The notes under the pieces were generated by a model, which was given only the letters and a program-made list of their open reading frames with translations, was not told the origin of the DNA and did not search any database. From assembly GCA_963930775.1 (NCBI GenBank), contig OZ005692.1, positions 2,404,135 through 2,468,134 on the forward strand: a stretch of DNA of 64,000 nt, given 5' to 3'. Positions 46,391-60,034 of the stretch are shown one piece after another; positions within the stretch are counted from its first letter, which is position 1, and every line of letters begins with the position of its first letter. The translations under genes were made by a program, and so were the position numbers. The stretch is from Cliona cf. orientalis (lineage: Eukaryota > Porifera > Demospongiae > Clionaida > Clionaidae).

Positions 46391-49300
46391 ACCGTTTTCT
46401 GTCCCTCATCCATCTTGTCCTGAGGGGGCTGCATGTGGTGCTCTGTGCTTGCCCTACCTCTGGGCTGCTGCTGGTATTGTTCCTGCTTCGACTGAGAAGA
46501 TGGTCTAGCCACTGCCTGCTGGACGGCTTGGATAGCGAGGGCCCTCGAGATCTCTGACTGCTTGTCGGGCGTAGAGGTGGAGAGAGCTTTCTTAGCGCCT
46601 GAGCCTGAGCCGCAATCACTGATCAAAAGCTTATCTTTGTCAGAACACTTGCTTGCTACCACTAGAGCTGGTTCTATTAAACAGTAGCTAGGATATTTAG
46701 TCCTTCTCTATCTTTCTCTCCCTGCATACCTTGATGGTCTCTGACGGGGGCGTAGCTAGCATAGGGCTCACAGGGCTCAAGCCCCCCTGTCTTCCCAAAG
46801 TGGGCTCAGTGTGTGGGACCACTATCTATGGATAATCAATACTATAGCTTGGCCTTACAAGCTGATCAAAGCTGCATGATGCATGTAACTATTATTTACA
46901 ACTAAAACAGGATAAGTTTCTATACATGTACTTAAAATGTGGGAGCAGCCTGGGTACAAGGCTAGCTGCTATAAAGCACTTAGGCTACAATTGAAGCAGC
47001 AGTACAGCGCAACTCCTAGATACGAGAGTAAACGGTAGGCGTGGTTGACTGCACAGTAATAATTCTACTGTTTTATGAATAACATTAATTAGCCATGGCT
47101 ACATGACAATAATTAGTGGGCAGGATCAACTGCCCCCTTTAAATTCTGGCTATGCCCCTGTCTCTTGTCTTTATCAGTCTCGGTCGAGTCCTGTGCACCA
47201 GTTCCACCACGCCCCCAGCCTTGAGGTTGAAGGCCACTACCTGGTCCTAATGTTGGTGCCTGAAGGATTAGAACACAATTGCACCACACGTATTTTAATA
47301 TAATGGAATATTAGAGAGGGATTAGGTTTTTGCTACACAAAATACACAAACACAAACTATAATTTTGCCTGACTGAAAAAAAACTCTCTATTACGCACAT
47401 GTATACATGTAACCCTACCCCTAGGCCTTTCTTTTCTCTGTATTTCAAGAGAAGCTGCAGCTTTCGTGCATCGAGCTTCTCCTTTGGCTTATCTCTGTCT
47501 CTGTCTCTATCTCTCTCCCGATATTGATATCGATCCTTATCTCTCCTGTTGCGGTCCCTGTCCGCCTTTCCTCCTGTGCCTCTCGGCCAGTTGTCGTGCT
47601 TTGTGGAGCCACGCCTACTTCCTCCTCCGTGCTTCATGCCACTAGCAAAGGCCTGAGTTACAAACTGCTTCTCCTTCTCTTCCTCCACTATTGCTTCATG
47701 GTAGATCTATGGGAGTGGGTGGGGGTGGTTGGAGAAGCATGCGAGACATACAAAAATGGAGTATAAATTTGAAATGAACATGCATTTACATGTATACACA
47801 CATACATATACATGTACATGTACATGTGTGTACATGTAGATACTGACATACACACACATCATACGTACAATTGTCACATCTGCAGCAGGTCCATTATTTA
47901 TTTAGTCTCTGGCCGACCCTGTTTCTAAACTGACAGTGGTCTACGTACTTGGCTTCACTTAATTATCATGACTATTGTTCCCATACACTCCCCTACCCCT
48001 TCATAAATTTGAACCACAACAATAATGTACATGTACATGTATGTACTCCACCCATTCAATCTGCCCAACTCTCTTAGACTATCTCTCTCTCTCTTCACTC
48101 TCTCTCTCCCCCCTCACCTGATCAATATACTCGAGCGACTGTTCTTGGCTCTGTCTGGGTACCCAATTGTTCCATCGCAGTTCTTGGACATCTTGGAGCA
48201 TGAATTTGGTTCTTGCAGGAACCTTCCCCTTCTTGATGATCTCAGCGATGCGAGTGAAATATTGGTCTATCCGAGTCTGTATGCATCATAGAGAAACAAA
48301 CAGTAAAAGTAAAAGCTATGGATATAATTCAGTGGAATTTATAATGTATCCCATTATGTACATTATCATGACAGACACGTGAAATCATATGCATGTACGT
48401 TACCTGTGAAATTCCCTGCATGGAAGATAGTGTAGACATTAATTTTAGGCACTCTACATGTATGGACACTCAGTATCACAGTACACATACACCTTGTCCC
48501 CTACGTTACCTTAGCCTCTGGTCTGTCCAGATCCTTCCCCACGGTGGTGATGAGCCCAGCAAAGCACTCGAGCGATTCCCCATCGTACGAAGACCGTAGC
48601 AGGCGAACCACACACTCGTGCATGATGGTCTCCGAGAGCATCTTCAGCTTGAAGAGTTCTCCAATGAAACGAATGTTGTTGAGGGATCGCTTGCGGTTCT
48701 TCACCTCACACGCCTCAAGGTCATCTTCCAACTGCTTTCTCTTCTCTGACTGCATGGGGTTGGGATTTGGTTATTCTACACATTTACTCTTTCAATTCCA
48801 TCTTCCAGCCATAATACATGTACATGTACATGTACATGTACCATACATGTATATCTACTATGAACAAAATACATGTACTTTGGAAGAAAAATTTGTAGCT
48901 GTACTCCAATCGACAGAAACTTTTCAACCTGAAAATTTTAGCACTCACATCCTCAGTCTCCTTGATGGCATTGAGCATGTTCTCTCTCTCCTCGTCTTCC
49001 CTCTTGTCCTTTTCAAACTCCTGCTGCATCTTGGAAAAGAGGACACAGCGAAATGTAATCACCTTTGGTTTTTCCTCAGGCTCCGTGGGGACCTCGACCT
49101 TAATCGTGCTCATCACTTTACTCAGGTTGGCATAGACAATGCTAAATATGGGCTCCGCAAGTGCCTGTGAGAAGATATGAAAAAGAAAGCTAGCTTTGGA
49201 GGTTTCCTAGTGACAAGGATTCTGTGAGGGACACTTCAACCTGTTCCTTTTTTGTCCTTCCTTCCCCTCCTCCCTCTGTTCTCTCGCTCCCTCCCTATAT

Positions 49301-49524
49301 ACGTCCCTCCCTCCCTTCCTCACACTTGTGAATATCTTGTCAATGCATCCCTCCAGTCTCTCTTCGTTGTCAATCTTCAACTGGAGTACCTGCTTGGCCA
49401 GATTCTGGAACTTCTGTGGAGTCAGCTTATTCAAGATTCCCTGGAACTTTCTGAAGAGCTCCTCTGTCTCTCTGTCCTTTCCATTTCGCCTCACCCAACG
49501 ATGCTCAGATTTATGGAGATCAAC
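46391..49524 (-). pseudogene. eIF4G fragment: MIF4G domain exons, interrupted downstream
   Basis: Phase-matched exons at 49524-49324, 49164-48949, 48749-48510, 48276-48118 and 47706-47419, plus one beginning at 47259, encode a clear eIF4G MIF4G domain ([48 protein letters not shown]). In full-length eIF4G this region binds eIF4A and RNA during translation initiation. The exon starting at 47259 runs into an inserted element near 47163 and meets a stop inside it. A further open, Gln/Ser-rich segment lies at about 46660-46440. The N-terminal PABP/eIF4E-binding part and the C-terminal MA3 and W2 domains are not visible. The first exon accepts at phase 0 just 225 bp beyond the last exon of kinase D. 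It may be a broken duplicate or part of a kinase-MIF4G chimera. Confidence 0.75.
46741..47163. mobile_element. MITE inserted in an eIF4G exon
   Basis: ACGGGGGCGTAGCTAGC at left faces GGCTATGCCCCTGTC at right, about 420 bp. Read on the minus strand it interrupts the eIF4G frame after codons for TETDKDK and adds a stop codon. Sequence resembling the exon's end (GTCAGAGACCATCAAG before GTATGC) resumes on the other side. Confidence 0.75.
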
Positions 49525-49748
49525 CTACGTATGCAGATAAAAGGGACAAGAGCATGTAACATCAAACTATTATAATATGCCATTTCTACGTAGTTGCTAA
49601 GTGGAATATATGCTAGCGCTGCTTTGTGCCATACATCCCTCGCACCCATGATATTATAACTATTACATAAATGACAGTACAAAACACAATAATTATGGCT
49701 ACACTATAAGGAATGTGGCTAATTAACATAAGCTCTCAGTGCACCAAC

Positions 49749-52078
49749 CTGTAATCTCTCTATTTCGCTCTGTAATCTACTGATATCAGAGTTCTTCTGT
49801 TGCAGAAGAACCTCCTTTTGTTGTAGTTCCTCTCTCACTTCCTCCTCTCTCTGTCGCTGTCTCTCTTCTAGTTGGTGGACTGCTCTGGTGTGTTGGATAT
49901 CTTTTTGTTGGAGCTCTGCTCTGTGGGTTTGTTGCAGCTGGGTCATCTCTGCCTGTGATTACATGAATACTAATGAATGGTAAAAATTAATCTATACAAC
50001 ATTCATGATCGATTTCTAAATAATTTATCTGGACTTGCTCCAGCTGAGTACTCTTTTGTCGTATTTCCTCATCCTTTTGATGTAGCTCCGCTTCACGTCT
50101 TTCATCAGCCGCTTGTAGGATCTGTAATTAAATGATAACTTTGTGACAACAATTACTACTCATAATTACACGTACCATAGTGTCCTGGGCAAGCATCCAT
50201 GCACTGTGTTTCATGGGGTCAATGTAGCAACCAGCATACAAATGTATGCTATTTACATCCTGGATATAAGTACCTATGCAGGCCAAAATCGCGAGATCTG
50301 TTCGAGTGCATAGGTGCTTACCTGGGACACTATTATTATAATAGTAGTTTGATTTTATTATTAAGTTCTTGATGGGCACCCCAGATTAGCCAAGCTATAT
50401 AGATCCATTGCACATACAATGTAAAAGTCCATAAATTGTCTATGATATATTACCCCCTAGTGTTATATACCTCCAGCTGAGTATTCTTTTGTCGTATTTC
50501 CTCATCCTTTTGATAAAGCTCTGCTTCACGCCTTTCATCAGCCGCCTGTAAGACCTGCAAATCAACAAACGTGATAATTTTGTGGCAATACCGTCAGCAA
50601 AAAATTAAGCTACTTGTACTTACCAGATCAGCCAAGCTATACATATTCAAGACCTTCAATAAGCTATTGTTTTGATCAAGAAATCGTTTTGTAGCTACTA
50701 GTGCTGACCCTGTGCATCCACCTTAGCTTTAGACAGTTAAGAGTGTACATACCTCAAGCTGATGTTGCAGTTGCTGTATCTCCTGGTCCTTTGCAGCCAG
50801 CTGATTGAGTTTTTCTTTCTTCAAAGCCATTGCTGTCCTCACTTGCCTAGCAGCGTCCATCGTAGTTAATTCTCTACAAGGTCCTTCAATGTCTCCCTTT
50901 ACCTCCTCCAGTGCCGTCACTAGCTGTTCTACTGTAGGTCTCCGTGAGGGATCATTGTGTAGACAGGTCTTAATCAGACCCACAAGAGCTCTCCCTTCCA
51001 GTTGGTCAAAGTAAGGCTGACGTCGCTCCACTTCAGAGCGACCCAATAACCTCCCTGGAGAGTCTGGATCAGCATAGTTAGGCTCCTGTAGGTCACCAGG
51101 AAATACCTATGCACACACATAGTGAAAGAAGAGTCAATAAATTAATTGGGGTTCCCAAGAGACTCAGTTATCACATAAAGCAAATTTAATAAGCTTCATT
51201 AGTTATTATAATCATGCGACAAGCCTGGTGAGAGACTCTAATGATGCTTAAGCAAGCTATATACCTGTAAAAGTGTAAAGAGAGTAAGGTGACCAAACGA
51301 GAAGACGTCAAGGCTGGGACCGTAGCGAGATGATGATGAAAGTGCTTCAGGAGGCATGTAGACCAGCGTCCCTGGTAATCGAGACAGCGTCCTAGCTAGC
51401 TGGCCAGGCTGTAGGTTCACAATACGAGAGTTTCCAAAATCCGTAATTTTGGCCACAAAGTAGGATGTCAGCAACACATTTTTTGCCGTCAGGTCCCTGT
51501 GGATGATTTGAGGAGTGTGCTTGTGCAGGTAGAGCAGACCCCTGGATACGCTCTCCAGAATGGATCGCTTCAATGCTAGAGGGATATTGGGGACTGTCTC
51601 TAGTAGCTCGTCTAAACTCCCATCCAGTCTCTCCATCAGCAGCACAGGGAGTTGGCAGTTGGGGAGGAAACACACACCCAGGAATTGGGTGATGTTGGGG
51701 TGACGAAGGTCAGACATCAGCTGACACTCCTGCACGTACACTCTGGTAACATTTTCTATTCCAGCATTATCAGCATCAATAAGAACTTCATGGATCTTCT
51801 TGCCAGCACAAACCAGACCGTTCACTTCAATCTGAAAGGAGGGAAAATACTGATTAATGAATCTGCTGATGGGCCATAGAATATATATAATTATTATGGG
51901 GAATGGGGCGAATCTGTGTTGAAGATGCGCCACTTTTCTCTACTAGTATTTCTGCCCTTACCTCTTCAACTGATCCGTAGGAGCCAGTGCCCTGTTGTTT
52001 TCCAGTGGCTCTGCCTTCCAACACGTATCTAGCCAGTTGGCGATTGTTGCGTAAAGCTCGAAGACGCCGCTCAGCCAT
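49749..52078 (-). CDS. Kinase gene D: TKL-like kinase and coiled coil without a Kelch exon
   Basis: Exons 52078-51962, 51831-51265, 51106-50753, 50554-50471, (50121-50029) and 49952-49749, all phase 0. The kinase matches gene C closely (GTGSYGSVEE, HRDLTAKN, DFGNSR, NDPSRRPTVEQL). The two coiled-coil exons at 50554 and 50121 are duplicates of one another. The second ends CAG|ATAAAT instead of a GT donor, so it is probably skipped, which keeps the frame. The exon ending at 49749 has a normal donor (GTTGGTGC). No Kelch exon follows. The next downstream acceptor with coding support belongs to the eIF4G piece and has the same phase. Reading past the donor instead would add nine residues (VGALRAYVN) and stop. 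Confidence 0.82.
50174..50336. mobile_element. GTGTCCxGG-type MITE in kinase D intron
   Basis: Ends ACCATAGTGTCCTGGGCAAG and GCTTACCTGGGACACTAT, about 160 bp, the same family as 11443-11615. It is inserted between the two duplicate coiled-coil exons. Confidence 0.75.
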
Positions 52079-52301
52079 TGTTCCATAAACTACACCCACG
52101 AAGATAACCAGCCACACCTCCATACGAGGTATATAACAAGGGTCAATTTGTTTTGTGCGCATGCGCGTACTTCTGACGGCGGAATCCCCGAGGTCAAAAA
52201 TTAGATGCGGACTCTGATCTGATAGAATTGGTACAAAATAAAAATTTAGATACAATCACACTAGGGATAATAGACTACTTGCATTCCCAGTGAGGATCGA
52301 G

Positions 52302-52930
52302 CTAACCGAAGTCTCTGAACTTTGAATACAGAATTGATGCTATTTCTATCGTTTGGCGTGTCACACCATGATCACCTCCAACAACTAGCAATTCTTCACT
52401 GGGTAGAGTAATACAACCACTGCCCCATCGTTTGGTGGGAAGTTCTCCAGCCTCGACCCAGCTATTACTGCTAGGCTGGTAGATATAGATGACTGGCCTT
52501 TCCAGAATGCTTAAGCTCCCACCACCAACTGCTAGCAGAGCTCCTTGGAAGGCCAAGGCAGTGGATTGCATCGTAGGTGTATCTGGTAGAAACTGCCATG
52601 GTGAAATCGATGGTATGGATGCAGAAATCAAATTTGGATTAGTGACAGCTTGAGAGATGAGGTCATCCAAATATGCGCTGAATGCTCGCTTACTTGCTGC
52701 ACCTCCCTCAGTGTATCCACTCAAAAGATAGCACGTTGCCAGTGGTAGCACATGGTACTTGACGGCAAGGCTGAAGTAGTGATGCGGCTTGGTACCACTG
52801 CACTGGCTCAGTAGTGTCCAGAATTTCAACTCTTGAGAGAAGGCTTCTATCACCATTACCTCCCATCACCACCAGCCACCTGTTGTTGTGGGTAGCTAAT
52901 GATGGTGAGCTGCATGCTGTGGCCATTACC
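52302..52930 (-). pseudogene. Kelch exon pseudogene (copy D)
   Basis: Two overlapping minus-strand frames encode one Kelch exon interrupted by a frameshift near 52730: MATACSSPSLATHNNRWLVV in the first part and ATCYLLSGYTEGGAASKRAF in the second. The 5' third of the exon is missing at about 52930, where the homology stops abruptly next to a GTCTGTCTGT-rich stretch. The last codons (IEIASIL) match the family but the stop comes eight codons later. It lies upstream of kinase gene D, so it cannot be its C-terminal exon. Confidence 0.85.
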
Positions 52931-53151
52931 CCGGGCACTCATGCGCAGCAAGGGGTAAAGTAATCGGTTTTGTCCGTCCATCTATCTGTCTGTCTGTATG
53001 TCTATCTGTCGTCAAATCAGCAGGATATGACCCTTAATTACAACAATACAAAAAAAAAATAATTAACCATTATTGTCAAAAGTTTACACAATCATTTCTT
53101 AGTCATCATCTTTTTTCTCGAGCTGTATGGCTGCTGGTTGGATGGCAGCTG

Positions 53152-56170
<3,019 letters not shown>

Positions 56171-56291
56171 CTAATTAATGGAAATTACTTCTTATTATTT
56201 GCATGTATGTACATTTGTTGGCCACATTTCGTGAGTATGATATAGATGGAAATGGTACAGGTTCGACAAATTCGAATGTTTGTTCTTTACT

Positions 56292-56855
56292 ATGAACCCT
56301 TGACCATCTCCCCAGTAGCTGCACAGTGAAATGGTGCATGTGGTAAAAGGTCGTCAATAGAATGCGTACACATCGATCGATGCTGGCCCCAGAAATAATG
56401 GAGATGGCGTCTAAGATCGACTCTCAGCCTTGACAGCGACAAGTTTCGATGCTTCAATCACAGAGACGAACTCGACAACACAGTATTCCTTCCGAACTTC
56501 AGATTGGTCACGCTGCTGCAGTCGCGCGCGGGCCAGCCCCTTGTGGCAGTGATGCGTGCTATATATAGCGCAAGGCTAGCTTTATTTATCCATGGCATTA
56601 CGTAAGCCAAGAAAACACGTGAAGTTCAACCAACAGTACTTCTCAGAGAAAGTAGTGCTCAGCTTGTAATCTATTCGCTGGATACATGCGTAAGATACTC
56701 TACATATTTACTGATTTTCAAGTTTCAGAAAGGCTCCAGCGAGGCCCTGAATTTTCTCATAATTACCTCATAGATTACACCATAGGTTTCATCATAATTA
56801 CACTATAATTACCTCATAACCACAGAAAAGTAAATTGTTACTGGGGAGATAACAT
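56292..56855 (-). mobile_element. About 560-bp inverted-end element, reverse copy
   Basis: Starts TGAACCCTTGACCATCTCCC and ends TTGTTACTGGGGAGATAAC, the reverse complement of the 16841 and 45650 copies. It lies about 120 bp upstream of the first recognised HOIP exon, i.e. in an upstream intron or at a breakpoint. Confidence 0.85.
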
Positions 56856-59021
56856 GTAGCTAATGTTTTCTTTTGGGGGGGGGGGCAATCCTACACAAAC
56901 GTCAAACATTAGACCAGTAAGATCTAGCAGGGGACAGGTAATGCATTAGAAGCGGAACAAATTAAACTACAATAGCAAGCAGCATTTATTATGTAATATT
57001 CTTTGCATAATTATATAACTGTACGTGGAAAGGAATACACAAAAGTACAGCTGAGCACTTGCTACCAAGTCAATTAATGGGTGGAAATTAAAATAACGCC
57101 ATTAACCTGGTGCCGCATCAGGCCAATCAAACTACATTATTAATTTCTCGTCCACCCGTTTTATATTTCTATGCGGGCGGGCGGTCATTATTCATTGTTC
57201 ATTATTCAATATTATGGCATTTTGAAGGAGTGGTTTCCTGGAACCGCCCAAACAGTTAGCAAAAAAGAGGTGTGGCTGGTGTTTCAAAGGCAATAATGAA
57301 GGCAGAAGCGGTAGGTTGAAATAGACGCGGGAGGTGATGAGAAACTAACCAATAGTAATCACAGACACAACCTCTGTTAATGGAGAGAGAGCAGTATAAA
57401 TTAATTATTGCATGCTCACTGGCTGCATAATGTGTACATGTATATATGAGTGTGAGTGTGTGTGGGGTGCATGCTATAAGTACTCCACATTCCAAAAGCA
57501 GGCATAAGCAACTGACGTAGAGTGATTCAGAGTGACGAGTGAATTCTGCGCATAGCAGGCCACCCTATTATGGCAATCGATCGAAACACTGTTTATCATA
57601 CCGTGCTATAAAATTATGCTCTCGATGATGCTCTCTTGATGTTCTGACACAAAAGTATGAGACGTGCATTCTTGAAAAAGAAATAAATTGCAGAAAAGTT
57701 ACTAATTTTAAGATGCCAGGAGTACCTTGAGCAATTAATAGGTCAAACCACATGGATGAGGGGTCACCCAAAGGTCAAGTGGACAGCACTCAAAATTTAA
57801 TATTGGATGCTAATTTCCTTAATTGCATGTGGTTATGTAACAATAATATGTAATGCCATAATATGTACACACGTCAGAAATACATACAAATGCTTGATAC
57901 ATGCCATGCACATATCACATAATAATAATACTAAATTAATTTTTAATTTATTTTATTATTATCAAGCTACCGTGCACACTAAGCAGAAAAAAAACAAACT
58001 GCGGCACATAAGTATACGTACCTACATTGTATACGTTCGCACAAATTAATATGCACTTAGGCTTAATTGTTTACCATGCAGATACATACACTGCAATACT
58101 TTATGTACATTTGGTATATATTACTATGGTAACAACATCTAATGTCACTAAAACCATTCTTCAGTAGAGTAGAGCATCCATAGTCAAATCATGTTCAAAA
58201 CAGCTACCCTAGCCCACAATAATTTAATCAGTGTACAGTGCCTGTACGATTTAGCATTGGTATACCATAGTAACAATACCAAGTACCTTAGATTATTTCC
58301 ACCCGCTCTAACTGCGCCGCAGGCGCAGTTATAGCTTGCTGGAAATCATCTAAGGAGCTACCATGCACACTAAGCACAAATAGTTCCACATAATTAGAAA
58401 CATGCATGTATATAATATTCACACGCTACAGTATAATAATATTATTATAGTCATCCCGAGTACTACTGTAAAAAAAATTGTCCAGAAACCACCATATAGT
58501 TGAACTGGATGCCCATACAATCGGAAACAAGGCCGTCTATGCTCCTAATAGAGCCTAGAAAACTCAGAGTATATGATCAGTGTTGAGAGGTTCAGTACCA
58601 GTGGCCGCTGCAATACGTTACTTCCTACTAGTACTCAAGTATATGATCAGTGTTGAGAGGTTCAGTACCAGTGGCCGCTGCAATACGTTACTTCCTACTA
58701 GTACTCAAGATCACCACAGCACACACACAAGGCTAGGGGAAGAGGTTCAGTACCTGTGGCCACTGCAACACGTTACTTTGTACGAGTACTCAAGATCACC
58801 ACAGCACACACACAAGGCTAGGGGAAAAGCACAAAACAATTTTAGTTATGTTTCTCAACTAGATATACTTTCCCACACATCCACACATACATAATGTAAA
58901 ACTATAGCTGTATTACCCCACCTACCTCTCAGCAAAAACGGGAGAGTTACTGTTGTGACTGATTCCTCATCCATTCAGCAAGTCTCTGGATACAATACCA
59001 GCTCCATGGTAGCCTATGCAT
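56856..59021. other. AT-rich spacer without recognised gene
   Basis: No exon with domain similarity was found on either strand, although the upstream exons of HOIP would be expected here if its introns were short. It holds a poly-G run near 56875, isolated CACACTAAGCAG-type repeat ends near 57975 and 58375, a hairpin at about 58287-58355 around GCGCCGCAGGCGC, and a local tandem repeat. Confidence 0.5.
58570..58830 (+). repeat. Tandem repeat of about 70-85 bp
   Basis: Two near-identical units begin TATATGATCAGTGTTGAGAG and end TACTAGTACTCAAG. A third diverged unit (GAGGTTCAGTACCTGTGGCC) follows, and the trailing GATCACCACAGCACACAC segment is repeated too. Confidence 0.9.
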
Positions 59022-60034
59022 GTACAGTGCAACCTCGATTATCCGGACCCCTTTGTCCACCGGCCAATCGCTGCCATACCGGATAAGTGAAATGTCCGGA
59101 TAACTGAAATGGCTACATTTCTCGCCTGGTTTATGATACCTAGCCTATAAACGATACCTATACAGTATGATCATGGCCAGCAGTGTTCAGAAAAGTACTT
59201 TGGTTAGTCAATTGTGGCCAAGGCAAGCCTGTAGAGTCCATAGCTCATCACTCAATCTACAACCACACCCACAAAAGACCATCGGTCACGCCTTTTGCGC
59301 ATGCGTGGTAATGTATTTTAGGTCTCTGGCTATGTATAGGTTACATCACGAGGTAGAGGTCTCTACGCGATTTACACACCGAGGGCCGAAGGCCCGAGGC
59401 TGTGTATCGCGTAGAGACCGATACCGAGTGATGTAACCGACTTATACCATGGGCTACGTGGCCCTGACAACGCATTCTGGGCCTAACAACTAGAGCGTCG
59501 GCCATAAAAGGCTCGAGCGCGTACCTGGCAACCCGGCGTCCGCGTTCAAACAGTAATATCGTCGATCCCACCGCCAACATCGATGACGACAGTAGCTTGT
59601 TCAACTCTGATTTTTTCTTGCCACCTTGCGATTCAAGACTATGATACTGTTGCTTGGAGCTGTGTTCAGCTTTATTAAAATTTAATACTGGTAGGACATC
59701 GTGTCAGCTAGCTACAACTGCATAGAGAATTGCAATTTGCTGACTCGGCGAAAACAGTCAATTGCTCCGCCCAAGCAATTAACGTAAGACCTGCCCACTA
59801 CTCTCGGAGCATAGTACACCATAGCAGTTAAGTTTGAACTGCATTCTGAGGATGCTGTAATTAGCCTAATGAGACACATAGCTGTAATAGCCTGAAGGCC
59901 AACTTATTCACCTCCCCGGGAGGTGTGTATGTGATTTATTCACCTGATATGAAGCAATCTGATTGGACTAAATTTATAACCATGGTATAAAGTCCGGATA
60001 ATCGAGGTTCCGGATAATCGAGGTTGCACTGTAC
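59022..60034. mobile_element. Tigger/pogo-like element with ACAGTGCAACCTCGATTATC ends
   Basis: The left end GTACAGTGCAACCTCGATTA is mirrored by TAATCGAGGTTGCACTGTAC at the right, about 1 kb apart. The end motifs (CCGGATAA) repeat two to three times, as in pogo-like elements. The interior holds a long imperfect palindrome (59338-59445) and no intact transposase. The frames inside have no known domain. Confidence 0.82.

Noticed and set aside
50029-50121. AT-AC (U12-type) intron to explain the AT at the kinase D donor
   Set aside because: The sequence after CAG is ATAAAT, not the ATATCC-type U12 donor, and no matching AC acceptor is evident, so donor loss is the simpler reading.
59341-59604. 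Protein-coding frame on the minus strand
   Set aside because: It lies across a palindrome inside a transposon-like element, with repeated peptide pieces on both strands caused by the inverted repeat.
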